Assembly: GCF_000429525.1 (NCBI RefSeq)
Contig: NZ_AUCA01000021.1
Location: 1 to 59,512, forward strand
DNA length: 59,512 nt
DNA from: Alicyclobacillus contaminans DSM 17975
GTDB taxonomy: Bacteria; Bacillota; Bacilli; Alicyclobacillales; Alicyclobacillaceae
Direction: 5' to 3'
A program made the translations under genes and the position numbers. Positions within the stretch are counted from its first letter, which is position 1. Every line of letters begins with the position of its first letter. This document shows, one piece after another, positions 45,301 to 53,544 of this stretch. The notes under the pieces were generated by a model. The model saw only the letters and a program-made list of their open reading frames with translations, ran no database searches and had not been told where the DNA came from.

Positions 45301-45493
45301 TTACAACGTGACCGACCATGTCACGTTCGCCGTATCCGGAGACCCTCTGGTGCTGGACATCCTCCGCCGCAACGCGTCTCACATTCAGAATGTGGTGTTG
45401 GTCCGCGAGTTCATTTACGGCGAGAGCACCGGCGACCTCACCAAGGACTGGGATGTGAACGGCAAGTCGGTGACGATGACGGTGAAGCGGTAA
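42368..45493 (+). CDS. ileS: Isoleucyl-tRNA synthetase, type 2-like
   Basis: 1,041 residues from ATG 42368 with AGGAGGAG upstream. Class I synthetase: HIGH motif as PHPGH in YEGPPTANGKPHPGHVL, editing domain with WTTTPWTLPSN, KMSKS in DEDGKKMSKSKGN, then the anticodon domain and a long C-terminal part. The motif region and length resemble the eukaryote-like type 2 enzymes, which tend to resist mupirocin, rather than type 1 bacterial IleRS (HIGH with YANGNIHIGHALN). The tail lacks the C-terminal zinc cysteines typical of type 1. Confidence 0.95.
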   Translation: MALKRVDAKESAREREQRVLSFWKEHNVFQRSEQQREGNPEWVFYEGPPTANGKPHPGHVLTRVIKDVYPRYRTMKGYHVQRKAGWDTHGLPVEIEIEKKFGISGKKQIQAFGVERFIQECRNSVFTYEEMWRNMSERLGYWVDLDNPYMTLSDDYIESVWHLLKQIFDKGYLYKGHRVSPYCPHCETTLSSHEVAQGYKDVKDLSVTAKFRVLNGNVDGRTTYILAWTTTPWTLPSNVALAVHPDLEYVLIHSTAHNENYWVAKDLQHKFLQEGDAILETKRGRDLAGISYEPVFPYVNSLPGKKHVVILSGHVTAESGTGIVHMAPAFGEDDYRVCRENDMVFCNFVDLTGHFTEDVTEFAGRFVKDDATNVDIVKYLASHGTLYDKHRHEHAYPHCWRCDTPLLYYAIDSWFIQTTAVKQQMIENSRGVHWIPEHIRDGRMGNFLENMIDWNLSRSRYWGTPLPVWVCNQCGHQHCVGSKAELQSLAGKLPPELHKPYIDELTWSCACGGTMQRVPEVIDAWFDSGSMPFAQLHYPFENQDEFKRRFPADYISEAIDQTRGWFYSLLAVSTLVTGQAPYKNVVVMGHVLDEDGKKMSKSKGNVIDPFEALDMHGADALRFYFLSNTQPWNSQRFYHKAVAESKGKYIDLLQNVHAFYALYADIDGFNPSQHQVPVAERPLMDRWMLSRLHETIARVDACIEQYDATTAARTLQDLVTDLSTWYVRRNRDRFWASGMDKDKTAAFLTLYECLSTIALLTAPLTPFIAEELYQNIVRSAFPESPVSVHLCDFPKANPAYVDKDLLAEMADVLSVVEAGRHLRNEAKIKTRQPLSKLYVPVDKQAVLEKFRDVIEDELNVKAIAFVHLHEVATPELYLNLKAVGQAYGKLVPVLNQAAKRATPEQIQAFMEHGEVELEGKPITREHAELRYHPSFPGVIEVSGRLFVGLNTELTNELVEEGYVRELISKMQMMRKEVNYNVTDHVTFAVSGDPLVLDILRRNASHIQNVVLVREFIYGESTGDLTKDWDVNGKSVTMTVKR

Positions 45494-45502
45494 TGTGAGA
45501 AG

Positions 45503-45547
45503 CCCGGTGTCCGCGGACCCCGCCGGGTCCCGAACACCGGGTTTTTT
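45503..45547 (+). terminator. Rho-independent terminator of ileS
   Basis: CCCGGTGT (45503-45510) pairs with ACACCGGG (45534-45541) around a GC-rich loop that can itself pair, then six T (45542-45547). Confidence 0.85.
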
Positions 45548-45649
45548 GTGCGCCCAGGCATCAGTAGCCCGCTGCGCCGTAGGGCACAGCACGAAGATGA
45601 TGAGGAACACGACCGCCCAACGCGTGTACCCACCGAACGCTCCGTACAT
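45548..45649 (-). CDS. Possible YjcZ-like small membrane protein (uncertain end)
   Basis: ATG 45649 on the minus strand follows GGAGGGGGTGATGTC, an excellent ribosome site. The start MYGAFGGYTRWAVVFLIIFV resembles YjcZ/sporulation small proteins (Met, Gly-rich start, one helix). The frame has no stop until 45200, running antisense through the ileS terminator and 3' end, so the protein is either abnormally long or frameshifted. The end given covers only the plausible part. Confidence 0.3.
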
Positions 45650-45767
45650 GACATCACCCCCTCCGTTGGTCATGGAACAGCCTATGCGTTCTCATGTCCG
45701 ATGGAAGGGGTGTTTGTCTTCGCCACGGAATGGCGCCGTACCGAAGCATCTCCCAGAACGAGCCGCC

Positions 45768-46241
45768 TCAGCCCCGCAGCACTCGCGCCAAGTTCGCCAT
45801 CTCAATCGCCGTGGTGGCCGCTTCCCAGCCTTTGTTGCCCGCTTTCGTACCGGCCCGTTCAATCGCCTGCTCGATGGTGTCCGTGGTCAGCACTCCGAAA
45901 ATGGTCGGCGTGTCGGTGGTCAAGGACAGGGTCGCCACTCCTTTTGCCACCTCGCTCGCCACATAATCAAAGTGCGGGGTCGATCCGCGAATCACCGCCC
46001 CCAGCGCAATCACAGCGTCATACTGCCCGGAGACGGCCATCTGTTTGGCCGCAAACGGAATCTCAAACGCGCCCGGAACCCAGGCGACCGTCACATCCTC
46101 CTCCGCTGCACCATGCCGCTTCAACGCGTCCAGCGCGCCGGACAGCAGCCGGGACGTGATGAATTCGTTAAACCGCCCCACCACAATGCCTATCTTCAAT
46201 CCCTGCGCAATCAGATGCCCTTCCAATGTACGTACGCCCAT
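45768..46241 (-). CDS. ribH: 6,7-dimethyl-8-ribityllumazine synthase
   Basis: 157 residues from ATG 46241 with AAAGGAG seven bases upstream. Joins the ribityl-uracil amine with dihydroxybutanone phosphate. [26 protein letters not shown] and [17 protein letters not shown] are the substrate loops with catalytic His. Last gene of the rib operon. Confidence 0.96.
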   Translation of the reverse strand: MGVRTLEGHLIAQGLKIGIVVGRFNEFITSRLLSGALDALKRHGAAEEDVTVAWVPGAFEIPFAAKQMAVSGQYDAVIALGAVIRGSTPHFDYVASEVAKGVATLSLTTDTPTIFGVLTTDTIEQAIERAGTKAGNKGWEAATTAIEMANLARVLRG

Positions 46242-46349
46242 TACAGCCACTCCTTTCGCGCGAAGCGCGTTGTTGATTGAATTCACGCCGCGTGCGTCCC
46301 GCCCCCAGTGACCACCGGTGACGGCGGCTCACACAGCGCTCTGCCGTGG

Positions 46350-47546
46350 TCACAGATGCAACAGATGCCCCATCTTCTCTTTCTTCGTCAATAAATATCG
46401 CTCGTTGTGCGGATTTCTCTCCACTTCCAACGGCACGCGTTCCACCACCGTCAGACCGTGCCCCTCAATGCCTCGGACTTTCCTCGGGTTGTTGGTCAAC
46501 AAACGCATGCTGCGCACGCCAAGGTCGTACAAAATTTGCGCGCCAATCCCGTAGTCGCGAAGGTCCGGCGGAAATCCCAGCTGCCGGTTGGCTTCCACCG
46601 TGTCCGCCCCCTGCTCCTGGAGCGCATAGGCGCGAATTTTGTTCAGCAAGCCAATGCCGCGGCCCTCCTGCCGCAGGTAAAGCAGCACGCCTTTCCCCGC
46701 GGCCTCAATCTGCCGAAGCGCCGCGTGCAGCTGCGGTCCGCAGTCGCAGCGCAGACTGCCGAAGGCGTCGCCGGTCAGGCATTCGGAGTGAACCCGAACC
46801 AGCGTTGGCGCACCGTCCATCTCTCCCTTGACGAGCGCGATGTGCTCCTTGTCGTCCAACTGGTTGGTGTAGACCACCGCGCGAAACGTTCCGAACGCGG
46901 TCGGCAATTCCGCCTCCGCCGCCCGCTCCACCAAGACCTCCGTCCGCTTGCGATACGCAATCAAATCCGCGATGGAGATGATTTTCAAACCATGCGTGCG
47001 CGCAATGTGCTCCAACTGCGGCAAACGCGCCATCGTACCGTCCTCGTTAAGCACTTCGCAGATCACCCCCACCTCCGGTGCTCCGCACAGCCGAGCGAGA
47101 TCCACCGCGGCTTCGGTGTGACCGGCTCGGCGCAGAACGCCGCCCGGTTTTGCAATCAACGGGAAAATGTGCCCCGGTTTGCGGAAGTGCTCCGGCCGGC
47201 TATCCTCCGCCACGATGGCTGCCACCGTCTGTGCACGCTCAATGGCGGAAATCCCGGTGTGGGTTGCCGCGTGATCAATCGACACGGTGAACGCTGTGCC
47301 GTAGCTGTCGGTGTTATGCTCGACCATGGCTGAAAGCCCCAGACGCTCCGCCCGTTCGGCCGTGATGGGCACGCACAGCAGGCCGCGGCCGTGAGTAATC
47401 ATAAAGTTGATGACCGACGCATCTGTCCGGCTGCCAAGGGCGACAAAGTCTCCTTCATTTTCGCGGTCCTCGTCGTCCACGACGATGACCACCTTGCCCT
47501 GCCGCAGATCCGCGAGCGCCTCTTCTATCTTGTTCAACACGTCCAT
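46350..47546 (-). CDS. ribBA: Bifunctional DHBP synthase / GTP cyclohydrolase II
   Basis: 398 residues. The N-terminal half (about 1-200) is dihydroxybutanone phosphate synthase ([26 protein letters not shown]). The C-terminal half is GTP cyclohydrolase II with zinc Cys in [20 protein letters not shown] and [16 protein letters not shown] 47546 directly abuts the GGGAGGG site; the GTG at 47540 (two codons later) has better spacing and may be the true start. Supplies both precursors of riboflavin. Confidence 0.96.
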   Translation of the reverse strand: MDVLNKIEEALADLRQGKVVIVVDDEDRENEGDFVALGSRTDASVINFMITHGRGLLCVPITAERAERLGLSAMVEHNTDSYGTAFTVSIDHAATHTGISAIERAQTVAAIVAEDSRPEHFRKPGHIFPLIAKPGGVLRRAGHTEAAVDLARLCGAPEVGVICEVLNEDGTMARLPQLEHIARTHGLKIISIADLIAYRKRTEVLVERAAEAELPTAFGTFRAVVYTNQLDDKEHIALVKGEMDGAPTLVRVHSECLTGDAFGSLRCDCGPQLHAALRQIEAAGKGVLLYLRQEGRGIGLLNKIRAYALQEQGADTVEANRQLGFPPDLRDYGIGAQILYDLGVRSMRLLTNNPRKVRGIEGHGLTVVERVPLEVERNPHNERYLLTKKEKMGHLLHL

Positions 47547-47587
47547 CCCTCCCTGTTCACGCCTCCCGTGCTCGGTCGTCCCCTCCG

Positions 47588-48253
47588 TTAGGCGAATCCG
47601 TACTTGCGCAGGGTCTCCAGCGAGAGGCCTCCATCGCCGACCGAGTCACCTTCGTTCACGGGCGTCCTTGTGGAAAGAAGTTTCTCCACATACTTTGCGA
47701 CCATATCGCATTCCAGGTTCACACGCTGGCCTTCCCGCGCAGCGGCCAGTGTGGTGTGCACGCCGGTGTGCGGAATGATGGAGAGACGAAAACTGGTGTC
47801 CGCCACGTCCATCACGGTCAGGCTGACGCCATCCACGCAGATGGCCCCTTTTTCCACCACATAGCGCATCAAGGGTCTCGGGGCCGAAACCGTCAGGATG
47901 GTCGCCAGCCCTTCGGGGCGCACGGCGCGAATGGTGCCCACGCCGTCCACGTGGCCCGACACCAGGTGGCCGCCCAGTCGGTCTCCGACCCTGAGGGCCC
48001 GCTCCAAGTTGACGGGCGCGCCCATCGCCAGACTCCCCAAATTGGTTCGGCGCATCGTTTCCGGCACGGCATCCACCACAAAGTCGGACTCAGAGAACGT
48101 CACCACCGTCAAGCAGACACCGTTCACCGCAATGCTGTCGCCGACCTGAACATCGGTCAAGATTTTTTGGGCAGCGATGCGGAGATGCGCGCTTCGCTGT
48201 TCCCAGACCACCGCACTGAGTGTTCCCACTTCTTCTACGAGTCCTGTGAACAC
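47588..48253 (-). CDS. ribE: Riboflavin synthase, alpha chain
   Basis: 221 residues from GTG 48253 with GGAGGAGG six bases upstream; the frame before this is antisense-like noise from ribD. Two lumazine-binding barrels ([35 protein letters not shown]). Forms riboflavin from two lumazines. It overlaps the end of ribD by 19 bases. Confidence 0.95.
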   Translation of the reverse strand: MFTGLVEEVGTLSAVVWEQRSAHLRIAAQKILTDVQVGDSIAVNGVCLTVVTFSESDFVVDAVPETMRRTNLGSLAMGAPVNLERALRVGDRLGGHLVSGHVDGVGTIRAVRPEGLATILTVSAPRPLMRYVVEKGAICVDGVSLTVMDVADTSFRLSIIPHTGVHTTLAAAREGQRVNLECDMVAKYVEKLLSTRTPVNEGDSVGDGGLSLETLRKYGFA

Positions 48254-49377
48254 GCCGTTTCCTCCTCCCGCTCCCACGGGTGGCGCAGCCATCCGGTCAC
48301 GCGCAGATCCTCTCCAACAACGCCCCATTCGACATCCTTGAGTTGCATCGCTTCGCCCATGGACGCGGGCACGGGGCCGGATAACGCGGAAATGCCCTGT
48401 CCCAACAGTTTGGGCGCCACGTAGTACACGACCTTGTCCACCATTCCCTGCGCCAACAGCGACGAGACCAAAGCCTGCCCGCCTTCGACCAACAGGCTGG
48501 TCAGCCCCCGTCGCCCGAGGTCCGCGAGCGCGTCTTCCACCCGCACGCGTCCCGCCTCGTCTGCGGCCACCGGCACCAGTTCCGCGCCGGCGGCTTCGAG
48601 GGCGGCCGCCCGCTGCGGATAGGTGTCCCGCGCCGCGGCCGTACAGTACACCAGCACCTCTCCCGGTTGCCGCAGGAGGACGGCGTCGGCGGGCATTCGC
48701 AGCGTCGAGTCGAACACCACGCGGCACGGTTGATGTGCGGGCACTTCCGAATCGCTGCGGACGGTCAGTCGCGGGTTGTCCGCGAGCACAGTGCCAATGC
48801 CCACAGCGATGGCCGCAACTTGCCGACGCAATGATTGCACCTCCGCGCGCGCCGCCGGTCCGGTGACGTATTGGCTGTGCCCGGTTGGCGCGGCAATCCG
48901 CCCGTCCAACGTCGCCGCGCACTTCCAGATGACCAATGGCCGGCTCCATCTCCGCCACGTCAGATAGGCTGCATTTTGCCGGGCGGCCTCCGCTGCCAGT
49001 ACACCCACGTCCACCGTGATTCCGGCTTCCCGAAGCCGTTGAATGCCCGCGCCGGACACTGCCGGATTTGGATCTGTGAGAGCAACCACCACGCGGCTGA
49101 CCCCCGCCTCAATCAGGGCGTCGCAACACGGCGGAGTTCGTCCATGGTGACTGCACGGTTCCAGCGTCACATAGACGGTGGCGTGAGCTGCCCGATGTCC
49201 CGCCATCCGCAGGGCATGCACCTCGGCATGCGGGGTCCCCGCCTTCAGGTGTGCGCCGAATCCAACCACTTCTCCCTGCTGTACCACCACAGCTCCCACC
49301 ACCGGATTGGGTGCGGTCTGCCCCTGCCCGGCTTCGGCAAGCCGCAGCGCCATTCGCATCCATTGTTCGTCGTTCAT
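48235..49377 (-). CDS. ribD: Bifunctional pyrimidine deaminase / reductase
   Basis: 380 residues from ATG 49377 (GGGGGTG upstream). The N-terminal deaminase has the zinc motif HAEVHAL and PCSHHGRTPPCCDAL. The C-terminal reductase has ATLDGRIA, GIGTVLADNPRLTVR and LLVEGGQALVSSLL. First enzyme gene of the operon ribD-ribE-ribBA-ribH, under the FMN riboswitch. Confidence 0.96.
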   Translation of the reverse strand: MNDEQWMRMALRLAEAGQGQTAPNPVVGAVVVQQGEVVGFGAHLKAGTPHAEVHALRMAGHRAAHATVYVTLEPCSHHGRTPPCCDALIEAGVSRVVVALTDPNPAVSGAGIQRLREAGITVDVGVLAAEAARQNAAYLTWRRWSRPLVIWKCAATLDGRIAAPTGHSQYVTGPAARAEVQSLRRQVAAIAVGIGTVLADNPRLTVRSDSEVPAHQPCRVVFDSTLRMPADAVLLRQPGEVLVYCTAAARDTYPQRAAALEAAGAELVPVAADEAGRVRVEDALADLGRRGLTSLLVEGGQALVSSLLAQGMVDKVVYYVAPKLLGQGISALSGPVPASMGEAMQLKDVEWGVVGEDLRVTGWLRHPWEREEETACSQDS

Positions 49378-49401
49378 GGCACACCCCCGCTGTACAGCAA
49401 A

Positions 49402-49425
49402 GCCCCGAAGCAGATGCTCCGGGGC
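49402..49425 (-). terminator. Terminator-like hairpin between the RFN element and ribD
   Basis: Minus-strand GCCCCGGAG (49425-49417) pairs with CTTCGGGGC (49410-49402), loop CATCTG, followed by TTTGC only. It lies 118 bases after the RFN core and 25 bases before ribD, fitting the expression platform of the riboswitch. Confidence 0.6.
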
Positions 49426-49542
49426 ACAGCAATCCGAAATTGACACGTGCGTCTTTTCGCGTATGGACCGTGGAGCGCCACCCGTACAAAGATACGCCCA
49501 ACCGTCGGCTCCACACTCGCCAAGCCGGTGTCGCATTCCATC

Positions 49543-49685
49543 CTTCTTTCATCCGGACTATACCGTCGGCACTGGATTCTCACCAGTTCGTGCCGCATCG
49601 CTGCGGCTCGTGGGCTTCGCATCGCACAGGCGTGCGTCACCACCGATCGGGAATTGGCACTAGGCCTCACCCTGCCCCGAAGGAA
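49543..49685 (-). promoter_or_regulatory. FMN riboswitch (RFN element)
   Basis: The minus strand carries the conserved blocks in order: CTTCGGGGCAGGGTGAGG (49682-49665), CCAATTCCCGATCGG, AAGCCCACGAGC, GAACTGGTGAGAATCC, GCCGACGGTATAGTCCGGATG and AAGAAGGATGG (to 49543). FMN binding should reduce expression of the rib operon. The platform continues to about 49402. Confidence 0.94.
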
Positions 49686-49705
49686 TTATCGATTCAATTG
49701 GATTC

Positions 49706-49734
49706 ATCATATACAATGCGCGAGGCACAAGCAA
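49706..49734 (-). promoter_or_regulatory. Promoter of the rib operon
   Basis: Minus strand TTGCTT (49734-49729), 17-base spacer, TATGAT (49711-49706), about 15-20 bases before the RFN element. Confidence 0.65.
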
Positions 49735-49773
49735 GCAAACGTCCCTGTCAACGCCTGCGACGCCGCCCACTGG

Positions 49774-50013
49774 TCAGGACATCCTGTCATACTCCGGAAC
49801 CCCGGGCCAGAGCGCGAGCGCCTCCGTGCCATATCCCCCATTCCAGTACGACGGCGTGTAGATGACAATCCCGACCTCCAACCACAGGGATTCCCGGTGT
49901 TCCCAGTAGTACGACACCGTGCCAATCACTCGGTCTTCCGGGGTTGCGTTGGCCCAGCGAGCGCAACCAAGCAACCGATGTCTCCGCGCTTTGCCAAGAC
50001 GTTTCACATTCAT
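49774..50013 (-). pseudogene. Fragment of a GNAT acetyltransferase
   Basis: The minus strand reads VIGTVSYYWEHRESLWLEVG then IVIYTPSYWNGGYGTEALAL, the middle of a RimJ/RimL-like GNAT domain with the acetyl-CoA loop GGYGTEAL. The rest of the C-terminal half is missing (the frame runs WPGVPEYDRMS and stops), and the N-terminus (from ATG 50013) is too short. It is a remnant. The 74 bases between its start and the TATAAT at 50135 carry no gene. Confidence 0.6.
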
Positions 50014-50129
50014 GACAAGACTACCACATCCCGGCATATTTCTGAACGTTTGCGCGAGAGGTTCCGTGCGGTCAGCCCGCATAGGTCGCCCGGATTGCAT
50101 CGCGCATCGGGATGTCGCGGAATTTTGGG

Positions 50130-50135
50130 TATAAT
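50130..50135 (+). promoter_or_regulatory. Candidate promoter of the KimA leader transcript
   Basis: A perfect TATAAT at 50130-50135 on the plus strand; no convincing -35 at 16-18 bases. It would give a leader of about 340 bases before the transporter gene. Confidence 0.45.
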
Positions 50136-50139
50136 TCTG

Positions 50140-50479
50140 ACCCTGGCTGCACACACTTTACACTGAAAAAAGGCATCCTCGTACCTCGAAGACGCCAATC
50201 GGCATGCGCAGGTGCGAGGAGGGCCTTTTACTTGTTTACCAGCAGAGAAAAGCCACGCTTGAGCAAGCTACGCGGATTGCTGTTATGATTCAGCGCCGCC
50301 GCTGCGAATACAGGCTGGAATTCCACGCGAATGGTCATTGCGCGGCAAAAAACGCCATTGCAGGTCACCTTCTGTGTAAGCTACAGTTTTTCCGTTATCC
50401 ATACCAGAGAACGGGTGGCGGTTTATTTCGAAAAGCCGCTGGACCCGACAATGTTGCGAGGACTGGAGACTGAGAAACC
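50140..50479 (+). promoter_or_regulatory. Long structured leader upstream of the KimA-like gene
   Basis: The stretch has no gene. Near its start (50165-50232) a long hairpin forms: a ten-pair stem TCCTCGTACC/GGTGCGAGGA extended by AAGGC/GCCTT, followed by CTTTTAC. A second region around 50290-50360 has several GC-rich complementary segments. This may be an attenuator controlling the transporter. The conserved blocks of the known ydaO-type c-di-AMP riboswitch were searched by eye and not found. Function is unproven. Confidence 0.4.
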
Positions 50480-52357
50480 GTGCACACCCTGAAACGTTGG
50501 ATTTTGGGCCGACCCTTGAAGACGAGGGAAAACCAGCATGTGAAGATTGGCGTGTTACGGGGCATGGCCATCATGACACCGGATGCGTTGTCCAGTGTCG
50601 CGTACGCCACGGATCAGATGGAAATGATTCTCGCCATCCTCATCGGGGCAGCCAGTGCGAAAGCGTACATCAGCAACGTTCTGGGCTATTCTCTGCTGGG
50701 GACGTTGCTCATCATCGGGCTGGCCTTTTTGCTGTTTTTCGCATATCGGAATATTATTCAGTATTACCCGATGGGCGGCGGCGCCTACTCCATCGGCATG
50801 AATTCTCTGGGAAAAATATGGGGGCTGTCCGCGGCGGCCACGTTGATTGTGGGGTACACCCTGACCGTCGCCGTCTCCATTGCCGCCGGCGTGGACGCTG
50901 TGGGCCCCGTGCTTCCCTTCGTGGGTCATCACAAGCTTTTGTTCAACGTGCTGCTGACGCTGGCGATTATGATTGTCAACTTGCGTGGAACCGGGGAGTC
51001 AGCCAATGTCTTCGTCCCCTTCACGTACCTGTTTGTCGCCAGCATCGTCCTGATTGGCATCACGGCCATCGTGAAAGGCCTGATGGACCCAGCGTCCATT
51101 CACGTTCCAAGCGCTGCGGGCATGCAGGCAGTGCAGGGCATGTCGCTGTTCCTGTTTCTGAAAATGTTCGCCAATGGATGCAGTGCGCTGACCGGCGTGG
51201 AGGCTGTCTCCAACTCGGTTCCGGTGTTCAAGGAACCATCGGCCAAGCGGGCCCAGTACACACTGCTGGTGCTGGTATGCACGCTGTCCGTCCTGTTTCT
51301 CGTGGTATCCGGTGTCGCGCTGGTGCATGGGTTAACCTACAATCCGGAAGTGCCGCTCATCAACCAGGAGGCCATGCAGCTGTTTGGCACGCACGGCGTG
51401 GGCTACGCGCTGACGGTCGTGGTGTCGCTGGCCACCATGTGCATCCTCATCATCGCGGCCAACACGGCGTTCACCGGTTGTCCCGCCCTGTGGTCGACCA
51501 TGGCTCGGGACGGCTACATGCCGCGATGGATGCTGCAGAAGGGCGATCGGCTCGTGTACAGCAACGGCATCGTCTTTCTGACGGTGATTTCCCTGTTGTT
51601 GACCATCGCTTTTGACGCGAAAGTGAACCGGCTGATTCCGCTGTATTCCGTCAGCGTGTTTTACACATTCTCCATTTCGCAGATGGGAATGTTCGTACGC
51701 ATTATCCGTGAGCGGAGAAAAAACTGGCCCGTCAAATCGCTGTTCACGCTGTTCGGCGTGCTGATGACCATGGCCGCTTGCCTGACGTTCCTCATCACGC
51801 GTTTCTTCGACGGCGCATGGCTGGTGTTGGTGTGCATTCCGCTGATGGTTGTGATGTTCGTGAAGGTGCACCAACACTACGAGGAAGTTCGCGCACAGTT
51901 GAAATACGATTTCTCTGAACCGCTGTGCACCGAGGAACCGGGGATTACCATCGTCCCCATTGCGTCTGTGAACAAAGCGTCGGTCAACGCGCTGCGGTAC
52001 GCTGCGAGCAACTTCAAGAACGTCATCGCAGTGACGGTCGTCACCAGCGATTCGGAAGCAGAAATGCGGCGCATGACCGATAAGATTGAGCAGGATTGGG
52101 CTCGTCTGCAGACGGATATTCGCCTGATTGTCATCCACTCGCAGTACCGTGCCGTCGCGAAGCGGTTGCAGCGATTTGTTCAATACGAATTGAACCGATA
52201 CCGACCGGAAAACATCACCATCGTCATACCGCAGTTCATCACGCACAAATGGTGGCACAAACTCCTCCACAACAAGACGGGCGGCCTGTTGATGGCCTGG
52301 CTCGTGTTGAACCAATCGGTCAAAGTGGTGGCCGTGCCGTACCGACTGAGCAAGTGA
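50480..52357 (+). CDS. kimA: KimA-like potassium/amino acid transporter of the APC family
   Basis: 625 residues from GTG 50480 (GGAG eleven bases upstream). RWILGRPLKTRENQHVK and MTPDALSSVAYATDQMEMIL match the start of B. subtilis KimA (YdaO), a high-affinity potassium importer of the APC superfamily. About 12 membrane helices span residues 30-460, and a cytosolic C-terminal domain (about 470-625) follows, the part that binds c-di-AMP in KimA. KimA genes in Bacilli often have c-di-AMP riboswitches; here a different leader is seen. An amino acid transporter is the alternative. Confidence 0.82.
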   Translation: MHTLKRWILGRPLKTRENQHVKIGVLRGMAIMTPDALSSVAYATDQMEMILAILIGAASAKAYISNVLGYSLLGTLLIIGLAFLLFFAYRNIIQYYPMGGGAYSIGMNSLGKIWGLSAAATLIVGYTLTVAVSIAAGVDAVGPVLPFVGHHKLLFNVLLTLAIMIVNLRGTGESANVFVPFTYLFVASIVLIGITAIVKGLMDPASIHVPSAAGMQAVQGMSLFLFLKMFANGCSALTGVEAVSNSVPVFKEPSAKRAQYTLLVLVCTLSVLFLVVSGVALVHGLTYNPEVPLINQEAMQLFGTHGVGYALTVVVSLATMCILIIAANTAFTGCPALWSTMARDGYMPRWMLQKGDRLVYSNGIVFLTVISLLLTIAFDAKVNRLIPLYSVSVFYTFSISQMGMFVRIIRERRKNWPVKSLFTLFGVLMTMAACLTFLITRFFDGAWLVLVCIPLMVVMFVKVHQHYEEVRAQLKYDFSEPLCTEEPGITIVPIASVNKASVNALRYAASNFKNVIAVTVVTSDSEAEMRRMTDKIEQDWARLQTDIRLIVIHSQYRAVAKRLQRFVQYELNRYRPENITIVIPQFITHKWWHKLLHNKTGGLLMAWLVLNQSVKVVAVPYRLSK

Positions 52358-52368
52358 ACATTTCTGTA

Positions 52369-52401
52369 ACCGAGACCTGCCGACAAACGGCAGGTCTCGG
52401 T
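52369..52401 (+). terminator. Strong hairpin after kimA
   Basis: A 14-base perfect stem (52369-52382 with 52388-52401) around ACAAA, twelve bases after the stop. Only gtatttc follows, so T-run is weak, but the stem is very stable. Confidence 0.7.
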
Positions 52402-52445
52402 GTATTTCTGGCGCACCAAGTGCTCCATCACCGAGAGAATGGAAG

Positions 52446-52492
52446 AAACACGACGGAGACCACGGCCAACATCTGCCGCAGTCTCCGCCGTG
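52446..52492 (-). terminator. Terminator of cysE
   Basis: Minus-strand CACGGCGGAGAC (52492-52481) pairs with GTCTCCGTCGTG (52460-52449), followed by TTTCTTCC. It faces the kimA hairpin in the convergent gap. Confidence 0.65.
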
Positions 52493-52570
52493 AATTGAGC
52501 GCCATCGGACGAGTGGCAACGCCTCGCCCGGGCACACTCTGCACAGCCAGCCAAGGTCGAGGGTTCAGCC

Positions 52571-53437
52571 TCAGCGACTCCGCTTGGTGGTGACCACGCT
52601 TTCCGTCTGATAAATCACCTTGGAATGCGGTGGCACGCTCTCCGTCACCCAGGCATTGCTGCCGATGACGCTGTCGTGCCCTATCACCGTATCCCCACCC
52701 AGCACCGTGGCGTTTGAGTAGAGAATGACGTTGTCTTCCACCGTCGGGTGACGCTTGGTCTTGCGCACCATGAAGCCGGCTTCGTCGCGCGGAAAGAACA
52801 GCGCGCCGAGCGTAACCCCTTGATAGATCTTCACATTGTTCCCGACCACTGCCGTCTCGCCAATGACAATACCGGTTCCGTGGTCAATCATAATGCCTCG
52901 GCCGAGCGTGGCGCCCGGATGAATTTCAATCCCCGTCAATCGATGCGCGTATTCCGTCATCATCCGCGGCAGCAGCGGTACGTCCAACTGATGCACAACG
53001 TGGGCAATCCGGTACACCATCAGCGCAATCAGCCCCGGATACGTAAGGATGATCTCATCGTAACCGGTCGCGGCCGGATCTCCGTTGTAGGTGGCCACAA
53101 TGTCTTCGTACATCAACTGTTGCAGCGTCGGAAACCACTGAATCACCTCATCCGCCTTTTCCTCGGCGAAGCGGGCGGAGTCAGGGGTGGAGTCCTTCTC
53201 AAAGCAGGCCTGATAGACTGCGCGGTGAATCTGACTGGCCAGCACGGCGTGCAGTTTATCAATGCACTCCGAGACTGTCGCCGTCTCGCTGGGCTTGAAA
53301 TAATTTGGAAACAACACCCAGCGAATGGCTTCAATCATGCGTTCAATCTGACTGGTCTCCGGATGGCAGGAACGCCCGGGAAACCAATCGCGACTCTGTT
53401 CCTGCAATTTGCGGGCAATCAAGTCCCGGTTCGGCAC
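52571..53437 (-). CDS. cysE: Serine O-acetyltransferase
   Basis: 288 residues from GTG 53437. Makes O-acetylserine for CysK. N-terminal helices (about 1-160) are followed by a left-handed beta-helix of hexapeptide repeats (IHPGATLGRGIMIDHGTGIVIGE split over turns, NVKIYQGVTLGA, NVILYSNATVLGGDTVIG) with catalytic Asp-His in IDHGTG. The longer N-terminus resembles the EpsC type. It is far from cysK and divergent from the Fur-family gene. Confidence 0.92.
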   Translation of the reverse strand: MPNRDLIARKLQEQSRDWFPGRSCHPETSQIERMIEAIRWVLFPNYFKPSETATVSECIDKLHAVLASQIHRAVYQACFEKDSTPDSARFAEEKADEVIQWFPTLQQLMYEDIVATYNGDPAATGYDEIILTYPGLIALMVYRIAHVVHQLDVPLLPRMMTEYAHRLTGIEIHPGATLGRGIMIDHGTGIVIGETAVVGNNVKIYQGVTLGALFFPRDEAGFMVRKTKRHPTVEDNVILYSNATVLGGDTVIGHDSVIGSNAWVTESVPPHSKVIYQTESVVTTKRSR

Positions 53438-53544
53438 CGCTCATTCTCCTCCCTTGGAGCCTGCTGCGACGCACCATTTGACACGCCGCGTTCCAGGAGT
53501 GTAGATTGCAGATGAGGTCTCTGACTGTACAAGGAGGGGTGACG

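Noticed and set aside
50140-50479. ydaO-type c-di-AMP riboswitch before kimA
   Set aside because: The conserved blocks (GAGCGGGGGA, GGGGTGAAT, CAGCTAAC...GTAAGC) were not found, so the class is not assigned.
52180-52554. 124-residue minus-strand frame after cysE
   Set aside because: Lies over the two convergent terminator hairpins and the kimA 3' end; no coding support.
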